64,000 bases of DNA from CAXXIC01 sp049315325 (lineage in GTDB: Bacteria > Bacteroidota > Bacteroidia > Bacteroidales > UBA7332). Of the stretch, positions 25,929-35,211 are shown one piece after another. The stretch is taken from NCBI GenBank assembly GCA_049315325.1, contig JBMOKJ010000007.1, positions 91,247 through 155,246 of the forward strand, given 5' to 3'. A program made the position numbers and the translations under genes. Numbering within the stretch: position 1 is the first letter of the stretch; each line of letters starts with the position of its first letter. A model generated the notes under the pieces. The model ran no database searches and was not told the DNA's origin. It was given only the letters and a program-made list of their open reading frames with translations.

Positions 25929-26852
25929 TCAGCTTCTTATTTCATCCAGAATTTTGTCAGCTCCTTCGCTTATCATGCTGTTTGCCAATGCAATACCGAG
26001 CATACGTGCATCTTCCGCTTCACCTTTTATAGATTGCTTGATGCTTCTTTTTCCATCCACCGAAGCTACAAATCCGTGCAGGGCCATTTCAGAACCATTA
26101 CGACTTGAATAACATCCCACCGGCACTTGGCAACCACCTTGCAAATGCGCTAAGAAAGCACGCTCTGCTATTGCACTCAACAACGTGTCAGCATGGTTGA
26201 TTTTGGACAAAACATCCTCTGTTTCAGGATCGTTTTCACGAATTTCGATAGCGATAATCCCTTGACTCACAGCGGGTGTAATCTGATTTGGTTCGATAAT
26301 CTCTGTAATATAGCTTTCTAGCCCCAGTCTTTGCAATCCGGCAGCAGCCATAATCATCGCATCGCAGTAGCCCTCCTCCATTCGTTGAAGGCGAGTGTTC
26401 ACATTTCCACGTATGTCTTTAAGCGTAACCTCTGGTGAAACTTGCAGCAAACCGGCTTGTCGACGCAGACTTGATGTTGCAACCACATCTCCAGCACCCA
26501 AATCGGCGAGTTTCTTTCCATTACGGCTTACCAACGCATCGCGGTATTCTCCTCGTTCGAGCACAGCACCAAGTTTCAATCCTTCGGGTAACGTGGTGGG
26601 TAAATCCTTCAAACTATGCACGGCAATATCGACAGAATTATCCAACAAGGCATTCTCTATCTCTTTGGTAAACAATCCTTTATCGCCAATTTTCGAAAGT
26701 GCGACATCAAGAATTTTATCTCCTTTGGTTTTGATGATTTCAATCTCAACAGTCATATCGGGATAAATTGCCAACAGCGTAGATTTCACCTTCTCTGCTT
26801 GATAAAGCGCCAATTGACTTCCTCTTGTTCCGATACGTATTTTCTGCTTCAT
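25929..26852 (-). CDS. hemC: Hydroxymethylbilane synthase (porphobilinogen deaminase)
   Basis: 307 residues. Motifs are IRIGTRGSQLALYQAE, AVHSLKDLPT, ATSSLRRQAGLL and the dipyrromethane-cofactor Cys241 in LQGGCQVPVGCYS. It polymerises four porphobilinogens to hydroxymethylbilane. It lies 42 bases after hemA and 4 before hemD, a tight hemA-hemC-hemD unit at the head of the cluster. Confidence 0.98.
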   Translation of the reverse strand: MKQKIRIGTRGSQLALYQAEKVKSTLLAIYPDMTVEIEIIKTKGDKILDVALSKIGDKGLFTKEIENALLDNSVDIAVHSLKDLPTTLPEGLKLGAVLERGEYRDALVSRNGKKLADLGAGDVVATSSLRRQAGLLQVSPEVTLKDIRGNVNTRLQRMEEGYCDAMIMAAAGLQRLGLESYITEIIEPNQITPAVSQGIIAIEIRENDPETEDVLSKINHADTLLSAIAERAFLAHLQGGCQVPVGCYSSRNGSEMALHGFVASVDGKRSIKQSIKGEAEDARMLGIALANSMISEGADKILDEIRS

Positions 26853-26894
26853 ATATTGGATATAAACTACTGAAAATAAATCCAGTAACCTGTT

Positions 26895-28148
26895 TTAGTC
26901 TAGTTTAAATAAGTCACTTACGATGTTCAGCGAATCCACGTCTTTCCCATTATTGGTCAGGTCTTTTAAGTTCTTGATTAACAGACCAGTATAGCGTTGT
27001 GTTAAATGTTGGGCATACTCTTCCACAGCCTTCTGAACCTCATCTGATTCGTATTTCTTGTTCAGTTTCAACTCCTTGTTGTGAATTGCTAACAGATTGG
27101 AGGTAATCGTCTTGATTGCCGGACGAAGAGAGCGTGAAGTGAACCATTCGTTGTACTCGTGCACCACTTCGTTGATAATTTCTGCTGCTGAATCGACGCA
27201 TTCGAGGCGTTTTTCGGCGGTTAATCTCACCACATCTTCCAAATCATCGACCATGAAGAGACTTACCGAATCGATTTCATCTACCTTTTCATCTATGTTT
27301 CTGGGGACAGATAAATCAATGAAAATCTGCTCATTACCTTCTAATTTGTGAATATAACTTTCAACCATTGTCGAACTGATTAAATGCGTTTGAGAAGCGG
27401 TTGCTACGACGATAATATCGTGTTTGGGAAGTTCGTTTTCGAGGTGTTCAAACGGTGCGGCGAACGCCTCATAGTCATTCACAAGCTCTTGTGCACGCTC
27501 GAAAGTTCGATTGATGACTGTCACTCGTCCAATGCCCTTGGTTGAAAAGTTTTGCAATGCCAAAGCACCGGTTTCTCCTGCGCCAATCACTAAAAGTGAT
27601 TTTTGGGATAAATCACCTAACTTTCTGATACACAGTTCGACAGCCGCTGCGCTGACTGATGTTGTACCCACTTTGATGGCGGTTTCGGTGCGAACACGCT
27701 TACCTGCTTCGAATGATTTTTGGAACAAACGCATCAACACATCATCGGTCAGTGCAGCTTTGGTACAAAACAGATAGGCATCTTTGATTTGCCCAATGAT
27801 TTGATCTTCGCCCAGCACCATCGAGTCAAGCCCAGAGGCCACTTCGTACAAATGACGAACTGCATCAGTTTGCGATTTATGATAAAACGTATGCCAATAG
27901 TGTTCATCAATGTTTTTGAAGCTGTTCAGTGCCTTAAAAACCTGATCGAAAGCAGTTTGACGGTCGTAAATGTCTTGTGAAAAATAGAGTTCGGTGCGGT
28001 TGCAGGTAGAGAGCAACACCAAGTCAGAAATATCTGTTTCTTGCTGAAGATATTCTGCAAATCGAATAATCTCTTCGTCTGAAAAGGCGTATTTTTCTCT
28101 TATATCGAGGGAGGTCGTTTTGTAACTTATGCCTAATAATCCAATCAT
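26895..28148 (-). CDS. hemA: Glutamyl-tRNA reductase
   Basis: 417 residues. The catalytic Cys49 is in LVLLSTCNRTELYF, with GLDSMVLGEDQIIGQIKDA and the NADPH-binding VIGAGETGALAL downstream. The C-terminal dimerisation helix is present. It reduces Glu-tRNA to glutamate-1-semialdehyde (C5 pathway) and is the usual control point. It is the first gene of the haem cluster, with an exact -7 element at 28183-28190. Confidence 0.97.
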   Translation of the reverse strand: MIGLLGISYKTTSLDIREKYAFSDEEIIRFAEYLQQETDISDLVLLSTCNRTELYFSQDIYDRQTAFDQVFKALNSFKNIDEHYWHTFYHKSQTDAVRHLYEVASGLDSMVLGEDQIIGQIKDAYLFCTKAALTDDVLMRLFQKSFEAGKRVRTETAIKVGTTSVSAAAVELCIRKLGDLSQKSLLVIGAGETGALALQNFSTKGIGRVTVINRTFERAQELVNDYEAFAAPFEHLENELPKHDIIVVATASQTHLISSTMVESYIHKLEGNEQIFIDLSVPRNIDEKVDEIDSVSLFMVDDLEDVVRLTAEKRLECVDSAAEIINEVVHEYNEWFTSRSLRPAIKTITSNLLAIHNKELKLNKKYESDEVQKAVEEYAQHLTQRYTGLLIKNLKDLTNNGKDVDSLNIVSDLFKLD

Positions 28149-28182
28149 TGCTTTCTCTTCTGCGAAGATTTTTTATGGATTG

Positions 28183-28190
28183 CAAATATA
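28183..28190 (-). promoter_or_regulatory. -7 promoter element of the haem cluster (hemA)
   Basis: TATATTTG on the minus strand, an exact TAnnTTTG match 35 bases before the hemA ATG. No clear -33 TTG at standard spacing. Confidence 0.6.
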
Positions 28191-28281
28191 AAACAATTAG
28201 ATTAGAATGTTTGTACCATATATCGTATTCAACAATTAATAAATTATAAAACAAAGCTATTTTTCTCAATATAAAATAGAA

Positions 28282-28313
28282 AAAGCCATCGTGCTTCACA
28301 GCAAAATGGCTTT
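28282..28313 (-). terminator. Terminator of the outer-membrane receptor gene
   Basis: AAAGCCAT (28282-28289) pairs with ATGGCTTT (28306-28313). On the minus strand the stem is followed by TTCTATTTTATATT. It lies 41 bases after the stop at 28354. Confidence 0.75.
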
Positions 28314-28353
28314 GAGATAGTTAATTTAGTTTATTGAGAAGTTAAACTTATTC

Positions 28354-30804
28354 TCAATTTTTTGAACTGCGGCCTTGCTCCTCACTAGATGCAGTTGTTC
28401 TATTAGCTCTCGTTTTGAAGTCATTTTTCCCAAAACGATAGGTGAATGAGATATTTACTTGACGGCTATCCCAATAATTCTTTATATCTAAATCGACATT
28501 AGCATATTTTGTGTAACCGCCTGCATTGAATGTATTGAATATATCGTTAATTGCCACTTTCAAAGTCCCTTGTTTTTTCAAAATTGACTTTTGAATACCC
28601 AAGTCAACCCTATATTGCTCATAGATGTAAAAATTTCCCCAGAGCATTTTTGATTGATAGCTACCAGATAATTCTAATTCAAAATCTTTTGGCAGCGACA
28701 GACTGTTTGTCATATCGCCACTGTAGCTCCATCGTTCCATCTGATTTGCACCCTCAATTGTCGAATTTACACGTTTATACATCGTTGATACAGTGCTGTT
28801 TAGCCTCCACCATTTGGTCACATTCAGCTGAGCCGTCTCCGAAAGGTTCCAATCTAAAGCCCTACTCAAATTCTCTTTGGTCTGATAAACCACTTTGGTT
28901 TCGTCGTTTTGACGAATGACATCTGAATAGAAGTCGTCGGTGTAAGAGAATCCCATCGATGTAAAGAATTTCCCCTTGTAAGAGTGATTCAACCCTACCG
29001 AATGTGTGAACTGAGGTTTCAGAAATGGATTGCCTTTTTCGTAGGTGTAAGGATCTAGTATCCAAACAAATGGATTGAGCAAATGGTAGCTCGGACGACC
29101 GATGCGGTAACTGTAAGAAAATCCCAACTGACTCGATTCGTTGAAGCTATGTTGCAGGAAAATAGATGGGAATAAATTAGTATAATTAAAATTTGTTATC
29201 TGATTGGTTGATAAAGAGTTACCCTTTGTGTTTGTATTTTCGACTCTAAGTCCAAGCTGAACAGAGTTTTTCTTAAATTGTCCCCTCAAGCTGGTGTAAG
29301 CAGCATTGATTTTTTCGTCAAAGATAAAGTGGTCGTGCTTGTTGAAATTTGGGTTCCAGATTGTACCTGTTTCGTCCAGCACATCAAAATCTGACTTGCC
29401 GTCATTTCTGACAATACTGCTCTTTAATCCGGTTTCTATTGTCCAAATTTTACTCAATGGATGGATATAATCAGCTTTTGCAGTGAAGATTTTAATATCG
29501 CCAGACTGAAGCGCATCTAGTGCAAAATCGTGGTGTAGATTGTTATAAGCACCATCGAAATATTCGCTTTTTTGAATGTTTTTACCTCTAAAACTAAACA
29601 ACGCATAGTCGGCATCCACCACCAATGAGCGACCAGTCGTATCGATATCCCATTTGTAGTTCACATTATACGTGTAGCTACTCCAGTGGTTATCCATCTG
29701 TACCTTGGTAATCAACGCAGAGTCGAGTTGTTGAGTTTTGCTCCAAAATGAGGTATTCGAATTACCATCTTCAATGTTGTTGCCACTATTTCCGCGCATC
29801 ATCACGCTCAGCACCTTATTTTTTGAAATATTGTAGTCGGCTCCCAACTTAAAGTTATGAGCTTGACCGTCGTTGTTGCTTTTCGTCCAAATTTTTTGAA
29901 CAGCACCCAATAATTCGGGTGAAGTAAAGCGTCGAGTGCCATCCAGCGAGTGCCAGTTTCGCCAATCGTAGTAGGAATAGTTACCGTAAAAATTCACCTT
30001 CCCATAATTCATATTCAGGTCGATGCCGCCGTTCTCTCCAACACGTTTTCCGATGGTCAGCCCACTATTCACACTTCCATTGAAACCTGGAGCTCTGTAG
30101 TGCTTAGTTTTGATGTTGATAATACCAGAATTGCCCTCAGCATCGTATCTGGCAGACGGGTTTTCAATCACTTCGATGCGATCTACATTTTTGCCCTGCA
30201 TCGCTTTTAATATGGTGGCAAGTTGAGTGGCAGACACATAGGTTGATTTTTCGTCGATCAAAATCTTCACGCCTTGCTTCCCTTTCAAACTGATGTTGTC
30301 GTTGTTGTCCACCGAAACACCGGGTACTTTTTTCAGAATCTCAAACACGTTTTCAGACGCAGTTGTTGGCGAAGCTTCTGGATTGACCACTAATTTATCC
30401 GCCAATTGCTCTACATATTTGCGTTTTGCAACCACTTGTGCCTCTTTCAACTGATGAATTTCTTCTTTCAAAGTAATATTTTGCTCAATGATCCCCGTCT
30501 CCTGTTGTTCAATCCGAAAAACAGAAGTAGTAGCCTTTTCATAACCGATCATGCTGATTGTCAAGGTATAATCTCCAGGGCGTACCTTTTCGATTTTGAA
30601 CTCTCCTTTTGGGTTGCAGATTGCACCCTGTACCACTTCATCGCTGTTTGATTTTCGCAACAATGCAGTTGCAAACTCAACAGGTTGGTTTTTGTTATCG
30701 ACCACTTTGCCTTTCACTATATTGTTGCTCTTTGCATAAGCTGTTGTGAATGTCATAAGACAGAAAAGAAGAATTGAAATGCTATATTTATAAGTTGTTT
30801 CCAT
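28354..30804 (-). CDS. TonB-dependent receptor-like outer-membrane beta-barrel protein
   Basis: 816 residues. Signal peptide at about 1-24. A carboxypeptidase-like regulatory domain follows (about 30-115: KGKVVDNKNQPVEFATALL, RPGDYTLTISMIGYEKA). Then comes a plug-like region (VFEILKKVPGVSVDNNDNIS, IKIDEKSTYVSATQLATIL-type text, IEVIENPSARYDAEGNSGI), then a long beta-barrel of the outer-membrane beta-barrel type 3 family ending in an aromatic-rich strand (VNISFTYRFGKN) and a polar tail. It is probably an outer-membrane transporter or assembly-type barrel; the ligand is unknown. No SusD partner is nearby. Its own terminator is at 28282-28313 and a 181-bp element lies upstream. Confidence 0.88.
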   Translation of the reverse strand: METTYKYSISILLFCLMTFTTAYAKSNNIVKGKVVDNKNQPVEFATALLRKSNSDEVVQGAICNPKGEFKIEKVRPGDYTLTISMIGYEKATTSVFRIEQQETGIIEQNITLKEEIHQLKEAQVVAKRKYVEQLADKLVVNPEASPTTASENVFEILKKVPGVSVDNNDNISLKGKQGVKILIDEKSTYVSATQLATILKAMQGKNVDRIEVIENPSARYDAEGNSGIINIKTKHYRAPGFNGSVNSGLTIGKRVGENGGIDLNMNYGKVNFYGNYSYYDWRNWHSLDGTRRFTSPELLGAVQKIWTKSNNDGQAHNFKLGADYNISKNKVLSVMMRGNSGNNIEDGNSNTSFWSKTQQLDSALITKVQMDNHWSSYTYNVNYKWDIDTTGRSLVVDADYALFSFRGKNIQKSEYFDGAYNNLHHDFALDALQSGDIKIFTAKADYIHPLSKIWTIETGLKSSIVRNDGKSDFDVLDETGTIWNPNFNKHDHFIFDEKINAAYTSLRGQFKKNSVQLGLRVENTNTKGNSLSTNQITNFNYTNLFPSIFLQHSFNESSQLGFSYSYRIGRPSYHLLNPFVWILDPYTYEKGNPFLKPQFTHSVGLNHSYKGKFFTSMGFSYTDDFYSDVIRQNDETKVVYQTKENLSRALDWNLSETAQLNVTKWWRLNSTVSTMYKRVNSTIEGANQMERWSYSGDMTNSLSLPKDFELELSGSYQSKMLWGNFYIYEQYRVDLGIQKSILKKQGTLKVAINDIFNTFNAGGYTKYANVDLDIKNYWDSRQVNISFTYRFGKNDFKTRANRTTASSEEQGRSSKN

Positions 30805-30885
30805 CTGATTATTGTTTTGTTTTACGTACTGTAACGAAAAAGTTGGGTAATTGAGAAAGTGAAAGATTTTACATTAAATCTCTCT

Positions 30886-31067
30886 TTTCGCTACCGCGGG
30901 TCTTACTATTTTTTTGGCGCAAAAAAAAGTAAGCAAAAAAAACATTGTCGAAATAACTCGCTCAATCGTCCATACAACTGACTCCTATTGTATTAATAAT
31001 TGATATTGGACTCACTCACTCTGCAGGATTTCGACGCTTGGAATTTGTGTTTGTCCCCGCTGGGACT
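30886..31067 (+). repeat. 181-bp structured dispersed element, copy 1
   Basis: Starts TTTCGCTACCGCGGGTCTTAC and ends GTCCCCGCTGGGACT. Parts in order: a T/A-stem hairpin (CTTACTATTTTTTT with AAAAAAAAGTAAG), arms with TCGAAAT and ATTTCGA, a variable apex (different from copies 2, 3 and 5) between CGTCCA and TTGGAC, and a final GTCCC-CGCT-GGGAC hairpin. Flanks CTTT and AAAG can also pair. It lies between two minus-strand genes. Confidence 0.85.
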
Positions 31068-31226
31068 AAAGAATAAGTATTGCTTTGTTTGATATTTTTT
31101 TGAAGTATTTTTTTATAATGAAAATAGTCATCATTAACCGTCAAAAACCATTTTTTTTTGAAAACGATGCGCCAATTTGACTAGACGCATCGTTACTTTT
31201 TAATCAAACCTAAACACAAACCTATT

Positions 31227-31655
31227 TTACATCAATTCATCAGGCATTTGTAAAACTTGACTGACATTTGTCTCTTTTTTGTTTTGTTCTTCCATCAAGT
31301 TGCTTTCTAAAACAACCACTTTTTCCATCATTTTGGTACCACCTTCGGTAATGGTCAATGCATTCGTCTTATTTGTCGAAAAGCCTGGAGTTTTCACATC
31401 GAGAACATAATTTCCTGGACGCAATTTTTTCAGTTTCACCTCTCCTTTGTCGTTACTCAACATCACTTTCAACACTTTTTGAGTTTCAGCGTCTTTCAAT
31501 GTGACAGTGGCGTAATCGATGGGTTGATAGAAATGGTCTGTTACCAAAACTTTCACACAACAAGAACTTTTCGCAAAAGAACTAACAGAAATCAAAGCAA
31601 CTGCAACCAAAATAATGGTGCGTTTCATACCAAACAATTTACCTAAAGTTTTCAT
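31227..31655 (-). CDS. Small secreted protein with carboxypeptidase-like regulatory domain
   Basis: 142 residues. The likely mature start follows a signal peptide (IILVAVALISVSSFAKSSC; translation could also begin at the Met10 MKRTIIL). The body is a single carboxypeptidase-like regulatory (CarboxypepD_reg / Ig-like) beta-sandwich: VKVLVTDHFYQPIDYATVTL, LSNDKGEVKLKKLRPGNYVL. The same domain forms the N-terminus of the outer-membrane receptor at 28354-30804, so this may be a stand-alone periplasmic version of it. No barrel follows. Function unknown; both neighbours are flanked by copies of the 181-bp element. Confidence 0.75.
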   Translation of the reverse strand: MKTLGKLFGMKRTIILVAVALISVSSFAKSSCCVKVLVTDHFYQPIDYATVTLKDAETQKVLKVMLSNDKGEVKLKKLRPGNYVLDVKTPGFSTNKTNALTITEGGTKMMEKVVVLESNLMEEQNKKETNVSQVLQMPDELM

Positions 31656-31962
31656 AACTAATTGAATTTAAAAGATTAACATTTTATAAGTACTATGTAT
31701 TACAAGGTAAAAGAAGCAGATGATTCCGCTCAAAACAGACTATCTCTCACTTTTTTCGAACCTCTTTGTCTGTTAGACGAAACGACCTGATCGTTTGGTT
31801 GCAAAATTCCAAAAAAATATTTTCAGGCAATTTCGCAGTGTTATAATAGTGACGAAAACAGCGAGGAATTATAACATCAGATTTGAAAGAATTTAAACTT
31901 TTAGTCTAAATTGCTTAAATAATCTTTATACAACAAGTTAGATTTATCATTATATCAACCTT
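31656..31962. other. Intergenic, no gene seen
   Basis: AT-rich stretch upstream of the minus-strand gene. No recognisable promoter match, RNA gene or repeat. It ends where copy 2 of the 181-bp element begins. Confidence 0.5.
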
Positions 31963-32143
31963 TTTCGCTACCGCGAGTCTTGCTTTTTTTTGGCGCAAAA
32001 AAAAGTAAGCAAAAAAAAACATAGTCGAAATAACTCGCTCAATCGTCCAAATAGCTTATTTCCATTGTTTAACAATGGAAGTTGGACTCACTCACTCTGC
32101 AAGATTTCGACGTTTGGTATTTGTGTTTGTCCCCACTGGGACT
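31963..32143 (+). repeat. 181-bp structured dispersed element, copy 2
   Basis: Same architecture as copy 1, apex TTCCATTGTTTAACAATGGAA, final hairpin GTCCC-CACT-GGGAC. The second A-run is nine bases here and eight elsewhere, which shifts every reading frame and argues that the element is non-coding. Confidence 0.85.
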
Positions 32144-32255
32144 ATCGATTTAATATTTTTTTTAATTCGTCATTGTTTTAATCAAAACACTTTCAAAAAA
32201 AGTAACAATAAGAATGCAAAATTATGCTTTACAACATATTTTTAGCCTAAATATG

Positions 32256-32286
32256 TTGAGTAAATCAAATGAAGAGCGTACCTTTG
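32256..32286 (+). promoter_or_regulatory. Promoter of the ThrE exporter operon
   Basis: TTG (32256-32258), a 20-base spacer, then TACCTTTG (32279-32286), an exact Bacteroidetes -33/-7 promoter. The first ATG is 20 bases downstream. Confidence 0.8.
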
Positions 32287-32305
32287 CAAAACAAAACAAC
32301 GACCG

Positions 32306-33076
32306 ATGAAATTGAAGAATCAAGAAGAGGTAAAAGACCTCGGAAAACTACTGCTCGAAATCGGCACGCTGCTTATGAGTAACGGCGCAAGCACTGCCCG
32401 TATTCGTATGACAGTCGATCGAATTGCAAATTCGTTTGGGTACAATGCAGATATGCTCATCACCCACCGTGCACTGACACTTGCGTTGCGAGATGCTGAC
32501 CACAATCAGGTCTATAACAACCTAAAGCGGACATCGCCACACGGGGTGAATTTCAAACTGGTGTCGGGCATCAGCCGAATGAGTTGGAGAATTGTACAAC
32601 AAGGCTGGACTATTGAACAGATTAACGAAGATTTGAAAAGACTTCAAGCTTTGCCTCACTATCCACGCATCATTGTATTGTCATTCGTTAGCCTTGCAGG
32701 AGCTTCGTTTTGCCGATTAGCAGGCGGTAATGCTATTGAAATGCTGATTGCTTTTGTGGCAACTTTCGTTGGTCTTTTTGCACGTCAGGAATTTCTCAAA
32801 AAGAAATTCAATCCTTACATCGCTGTGTTAGTAGGTGCCACTGTTTCGGCACTTATATCTGGGTCGTTTAGCTTAATTGGACCAGACTTTCCCTTCGAGC
32901 ACGGATTTGCCACCTCGGTGTTGTATCTCATTCCTGGTATTCCACTCATTCATTCGTTTACCGACCTAATAGAAGGCAATACGCTGAACGGCATTTTGCG
33001 TTGGGCACACGGCTTAATCATTGCTTTTATGATTGCTCTCGGACTTTCAATTTCCATTTACCTTTATCACATTTAA
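32306..33076 (+). CDS. Threonine/serine exporter, large (ThrE N-domain, YjjP-like) subunit
   Basis: 256 residues. The cytoplasmic N-terminal half of the ThrE/DUF1212 family (MSNGASTARIRMTVDRIANSFG) is followed by about five membrane segments (IIVLSFVSLAGASFCRLAGG, MLIAFVATFVGLFA, IAVLVGATVSALISGSF, LYLIPGIPLIHSFTDL, IIAFMIALGLSISIYLYHI). In Corynebacterium ThrE the two halves are fused; here they are split into two adjacent genes as in YjjP/YjjB, three bases apart. Likely role: export of threonine or serine (dicarboxylate export is known for some YjjPB). Threonine genes elsewhere in this window favour threonine, but that is inference. Confidence 0.88.
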   Translation: MKLKNQEEVKDLGKLLLEIGTLLMSNGASTARIRMTVDRIANSFGYNADMLITHRALTLALRDADHNQVYNNLKRTSPHGVNFKLVSGISRMSWRIVQQGWTIEQINEDLKRLQALPHYPRIIVLSFVSLAGASFCRLAGGNAIEMLIAFVATFVGLFARQEFLKKKFNPYIAVLVGATVSALISGSFSLIGPDFPFEHGFATSVLYLIPGIPLIHSFTDLIEGNTLNGILRWAHGLIIAFMIALGLSISIYLYHI

Positions 33077-33079
33077 GCT

Positions 33080-33613
33080 ATGAACTGGTTAGAATTAATA
33101 GAAAAAGGATTTTGGGGCGGATGTGCCGCTGTTGGCTTTGCGGTATTGTTCAACGTTCCTGCACGAGCTTTGTGGGCCGTGTTTTTTCTTGGATTGGTAG
33201 GCTGTATGGCTAAATTTTTGCTGATTGGCTTAGAGGTTCATGTGGTGATTGCAGCCTTTGTAGGTGCATCGTTGGTGGGAATTTTCAGCATCAGAGCGGC
33301 ACACAAGAAGCATGCTCCTCCCCTTATCTTCGCTATACCTTCGGTTATTCCTTTGGTTCCAGGTATTTTTGCATACAAAACAATGCTCGGCATCATCAGT
33401 TTGACCGACAAAGTGGGACCAAATTACAATCAAGTTTTAGCAGACACTATAAATAATGGGACTAAAGCCACGTTTATTATCATGGCTTTGGCTGTAGGTG
33501 TGGCAATACCCAATCTAATTACGCGTAAAGAATCGGCGAAAGAGATTGACATTCCGATCAAAAAGATGCGCCGCCTTTCGAAAAGTTCGTTGAAAAAGAT
33601 TGTTCGAAAATAG
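33080..33613 (+). CDS. Threonine/serine exporter, small (ThrE C-domain, YjjB-like) subunit
   Basis: 177 residues with four to five membrane segments (GGCAAVGFAVLFNVPARALW, VFFLGLVGCMAKFLLIGL, VVIAAFVGASLVGIFSI, PSVIPLVPGIFAYKTMLGII, TFIIMALAVGVAIPNLI). The PSVIPLVPG motif is typical of the C-terminal half of ThrE. It starts 3 bases after the partner gene and must act with it as one transporter. The C-terminus is basic and cytoplasmic. Confidence 0.88.
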   Translation: MNWLELIEKGFWGGCAAVGFAVLFNVPARALWAVFFLGLVGCMAKFLLIGLEVHVVIAAFVGASLVGIFSIRAAHKKHAPPLIFAIPSVIPLVPGIFAYKTMLGIISLTDKVGPNYNQVLADTINNGTKATFIIMALAVGVAIPNLITRKESAKEIDIPIKKMRRLSKSSLKKIVRK

Positions 33614-33653
33614 TTTTTTGCGATTTTTCATTCAAAAATAGAGATTCCATCGT

Positions 33654-33683
33654 TTGCGAACTTAAAAAATCGTGCTATCTTTG
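33654..33683 (+). promoter_or_regulatory. Promoter of tRNA-Cys
   Basis: TTG (33654-33656), a 19-base spacer and TATCTTTG (33676-33683), an exact match to the Bacteroidetes promoter, 19 bases before the tRNA. Confidence 0.8.
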
Positions 33684-33702
33684 CACTCGCAAAACCACAA
33701 AG

Positions 33703-33773
33703 GGTTCCTTGGCCGAGTGGTTAGGCACCGGTCTGCAAAACCGTCTACGGCGGTTCGAATCCGCCAGGAACCT
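33703..33773 (+). tRNA. tRNA-Cys (anticodon GCA)
   Basis: 71 nt. The acceptor stem GGTTCCT pairs with AGGAACC and the discriminator is T, as expected for Cys. The anticodon loop reads CTGCAAA with GCA at 34-36. The T-arm GGCGGTTCGAATCCGCC is perfect. CCA is not encoded. It has its own promoter and a strong terminator. Confidence 0.96.
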
Positions 33774-33776
33774 CAC

Positions 33777-33813
33777 AAAAAGCCGATAATCAGCAACGAT
33801 TATCGGCTTTTTT
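33777..33813 (+). terminator. Terminator of tRNA-Cys
   Basis: AAAAGCCGATAATC pairs with GATTATCGGCTTTT (14 bp, 6-base loop AGCAAC) and is followed by TTGATTTT, directly after the tRNA. Confidence 0.85.
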
Positions 33814-33857
33814 GATTTTAACACTACATTTGCACCTCAAACAAGACAAAAAGCCAA

Positions 33858-35198
33858 ATGACGCAGCGCCGCGACTTAACCACTGGTAGAATACTCCCCA
33901 CTCTGTTCGGACTTTCGTTTCCAATTATCGGAGCATCGTTTATACAGATGACGTACAACCTGACCGATATGTTTTGGTTGGGTCAGCTTGGCGGAAAAGC
34001 GGTTGCAGCGGTTGGGGCAGCGGCCTTCTTTGCTTGGCTGAACAGTTCGTTTGCTTATGTGACGAAAATTGGTGTGGAGGTGACCGTTGCGCAATCGATT
34101 GGCGCAGGCAAGCACAAAAGAGCTCAATTCTTCGCAGCACACGCCATTACGATTGCCACACTTATTTCGCTCATCTTTATTTTGCTGACGCTTGTTTTTG
34201 CAAACCAAATGATTGGATTCTTTGGTCTTGACAAACAAATTACGGAAAACGGAGCATCGTTTTTGCGCATTGTTTCTCCTGGATTGCTCTTCACCCTGCT
34301 CAATCAGACTTTTTCGGGCATATACAATGCATCTGGAAACAGCAAAACGCCGCTCTACATCAACGGTTGCGGATTGTTGCTTAACATGACACTCGATCCA
34401 TTTCTGATTTATGGCATTGGCTTTTTCCCAAAACTCGGAATCGATGGTGCGGCAATTTCTACTGCATTGGCTCAGGGCTTAGTGAGTGGTCTGTTTGCTT
34501 TTCGACTCTTCTCGCATCGGTCGCCCATCGGCAAGCTATCATATATCACCCAACTGCGAAAACGGTTTGTAATGCGTATTCTTTCGCTCGGATTTCCTGT
34601 CAGTTTACAAAGCGTATTGTTTTGTGGCATTTCGATGATTACCACGCAATTGGCTGCCAAGTGGGGCTATGCTGCGATGGTGGCACAGAGCATCGGCGGA
34701 CAAATTGAAGCGGTTTCGTGGATGTCGGCAGGGGGAATATCGACGGCGTTAGGTGCATTTGTAGGTCAAAACTACGGCGCGCGCAAATTCGACCGAATTG
34801 CCAAAGCCTATCGAGCGGCACTGTGGATTGGTGTTTCCATTGGATCGATTGTTGGTTTGGTGTTTTATTTCTTTGGCACAAATATTTTCACGGCTTTCGT
34901 CAAAGACAGTGCAGCAGCATTCGAAGGGGGACGTTATTTGAAGATTCTCGCATTTTCGCAACTCTTTATGCTTACCGAAATGGTGACAGCTGGTGCATTC
35001 AACGGATTGGGACGAACGAAACCTCCCACTGTGATTGGCATTGGATTCAACATCCTGCGCATTCCATTAGCGTATGCACTGGTCGCAATCCCAACCCTCG
35101 GTGTGGTGGGTGTGTGGTGGAGTATCTCCATCAGCAGCATTCTCAAAGGCATCGTCTCCCCACTGTGGTATCGATATAAGGTTGCAATTCGGGGATAA
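33858..35198 (+). CDS. MATE-family multidrug efflux transporter
   Basis: 446 residues and about 12 membrane segments in two homologous halves. The family start is FGLSFPIIGASFIQMTYNLTDMFWLGQLGG. The loop GNSKTPLYINGCGLLLNMTLDPFLIYG and the second-half SAGGISTALGAFVGQNYGARKFD are diagnostic. These are Na+- or H+-coupled exporters of cationic compounds in the inner membrane; the substrate here is unknown. It is a single gene, convergent with the aspartokinase (13-base gap, no terminator seen). Confidence 0.95.
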   Translation: MTQRRDLTTGRILPTLFGLSFPIIGASFIQMTYNLTDMFWLGQLGGKAVAAVGAAAFFAWLNSSFAYVTKIGVEVTVAQSIGAGKHKRAQFFAAHAITIATLISLIFILLTLVFANQMIGFFGLDKQITENGASFLRIVSPGLLFTLLNQTFSGIYNASGNSKTPLYINGCGLLLNMTLDPFLIYGIGFFPKLGIDGAAISTALAQGLVSGLFAFRLFSHRSPIGKLSYITQLRKRFVMRILSLGFPVSLQSVLFCGISMITTQLAAKWGYAAMVAQSIGGQIEAVSWMSAGGISTALGAFVGQNYGARKFDRIAKAYRAALWIGVSIGSIVGLVFYFFGTNIFTAFVKDSAAAFEGGRYLKILAFSQLFMLTEMVTAGAFNGLGRTKPPTVIGIGFNILRIPLAYALVAIPTLGVVGVWWSISISSILKGIVSPLWYRYKVAIRG

Positions 35199-35211
35199 GG
35201 GAAACCTCCTC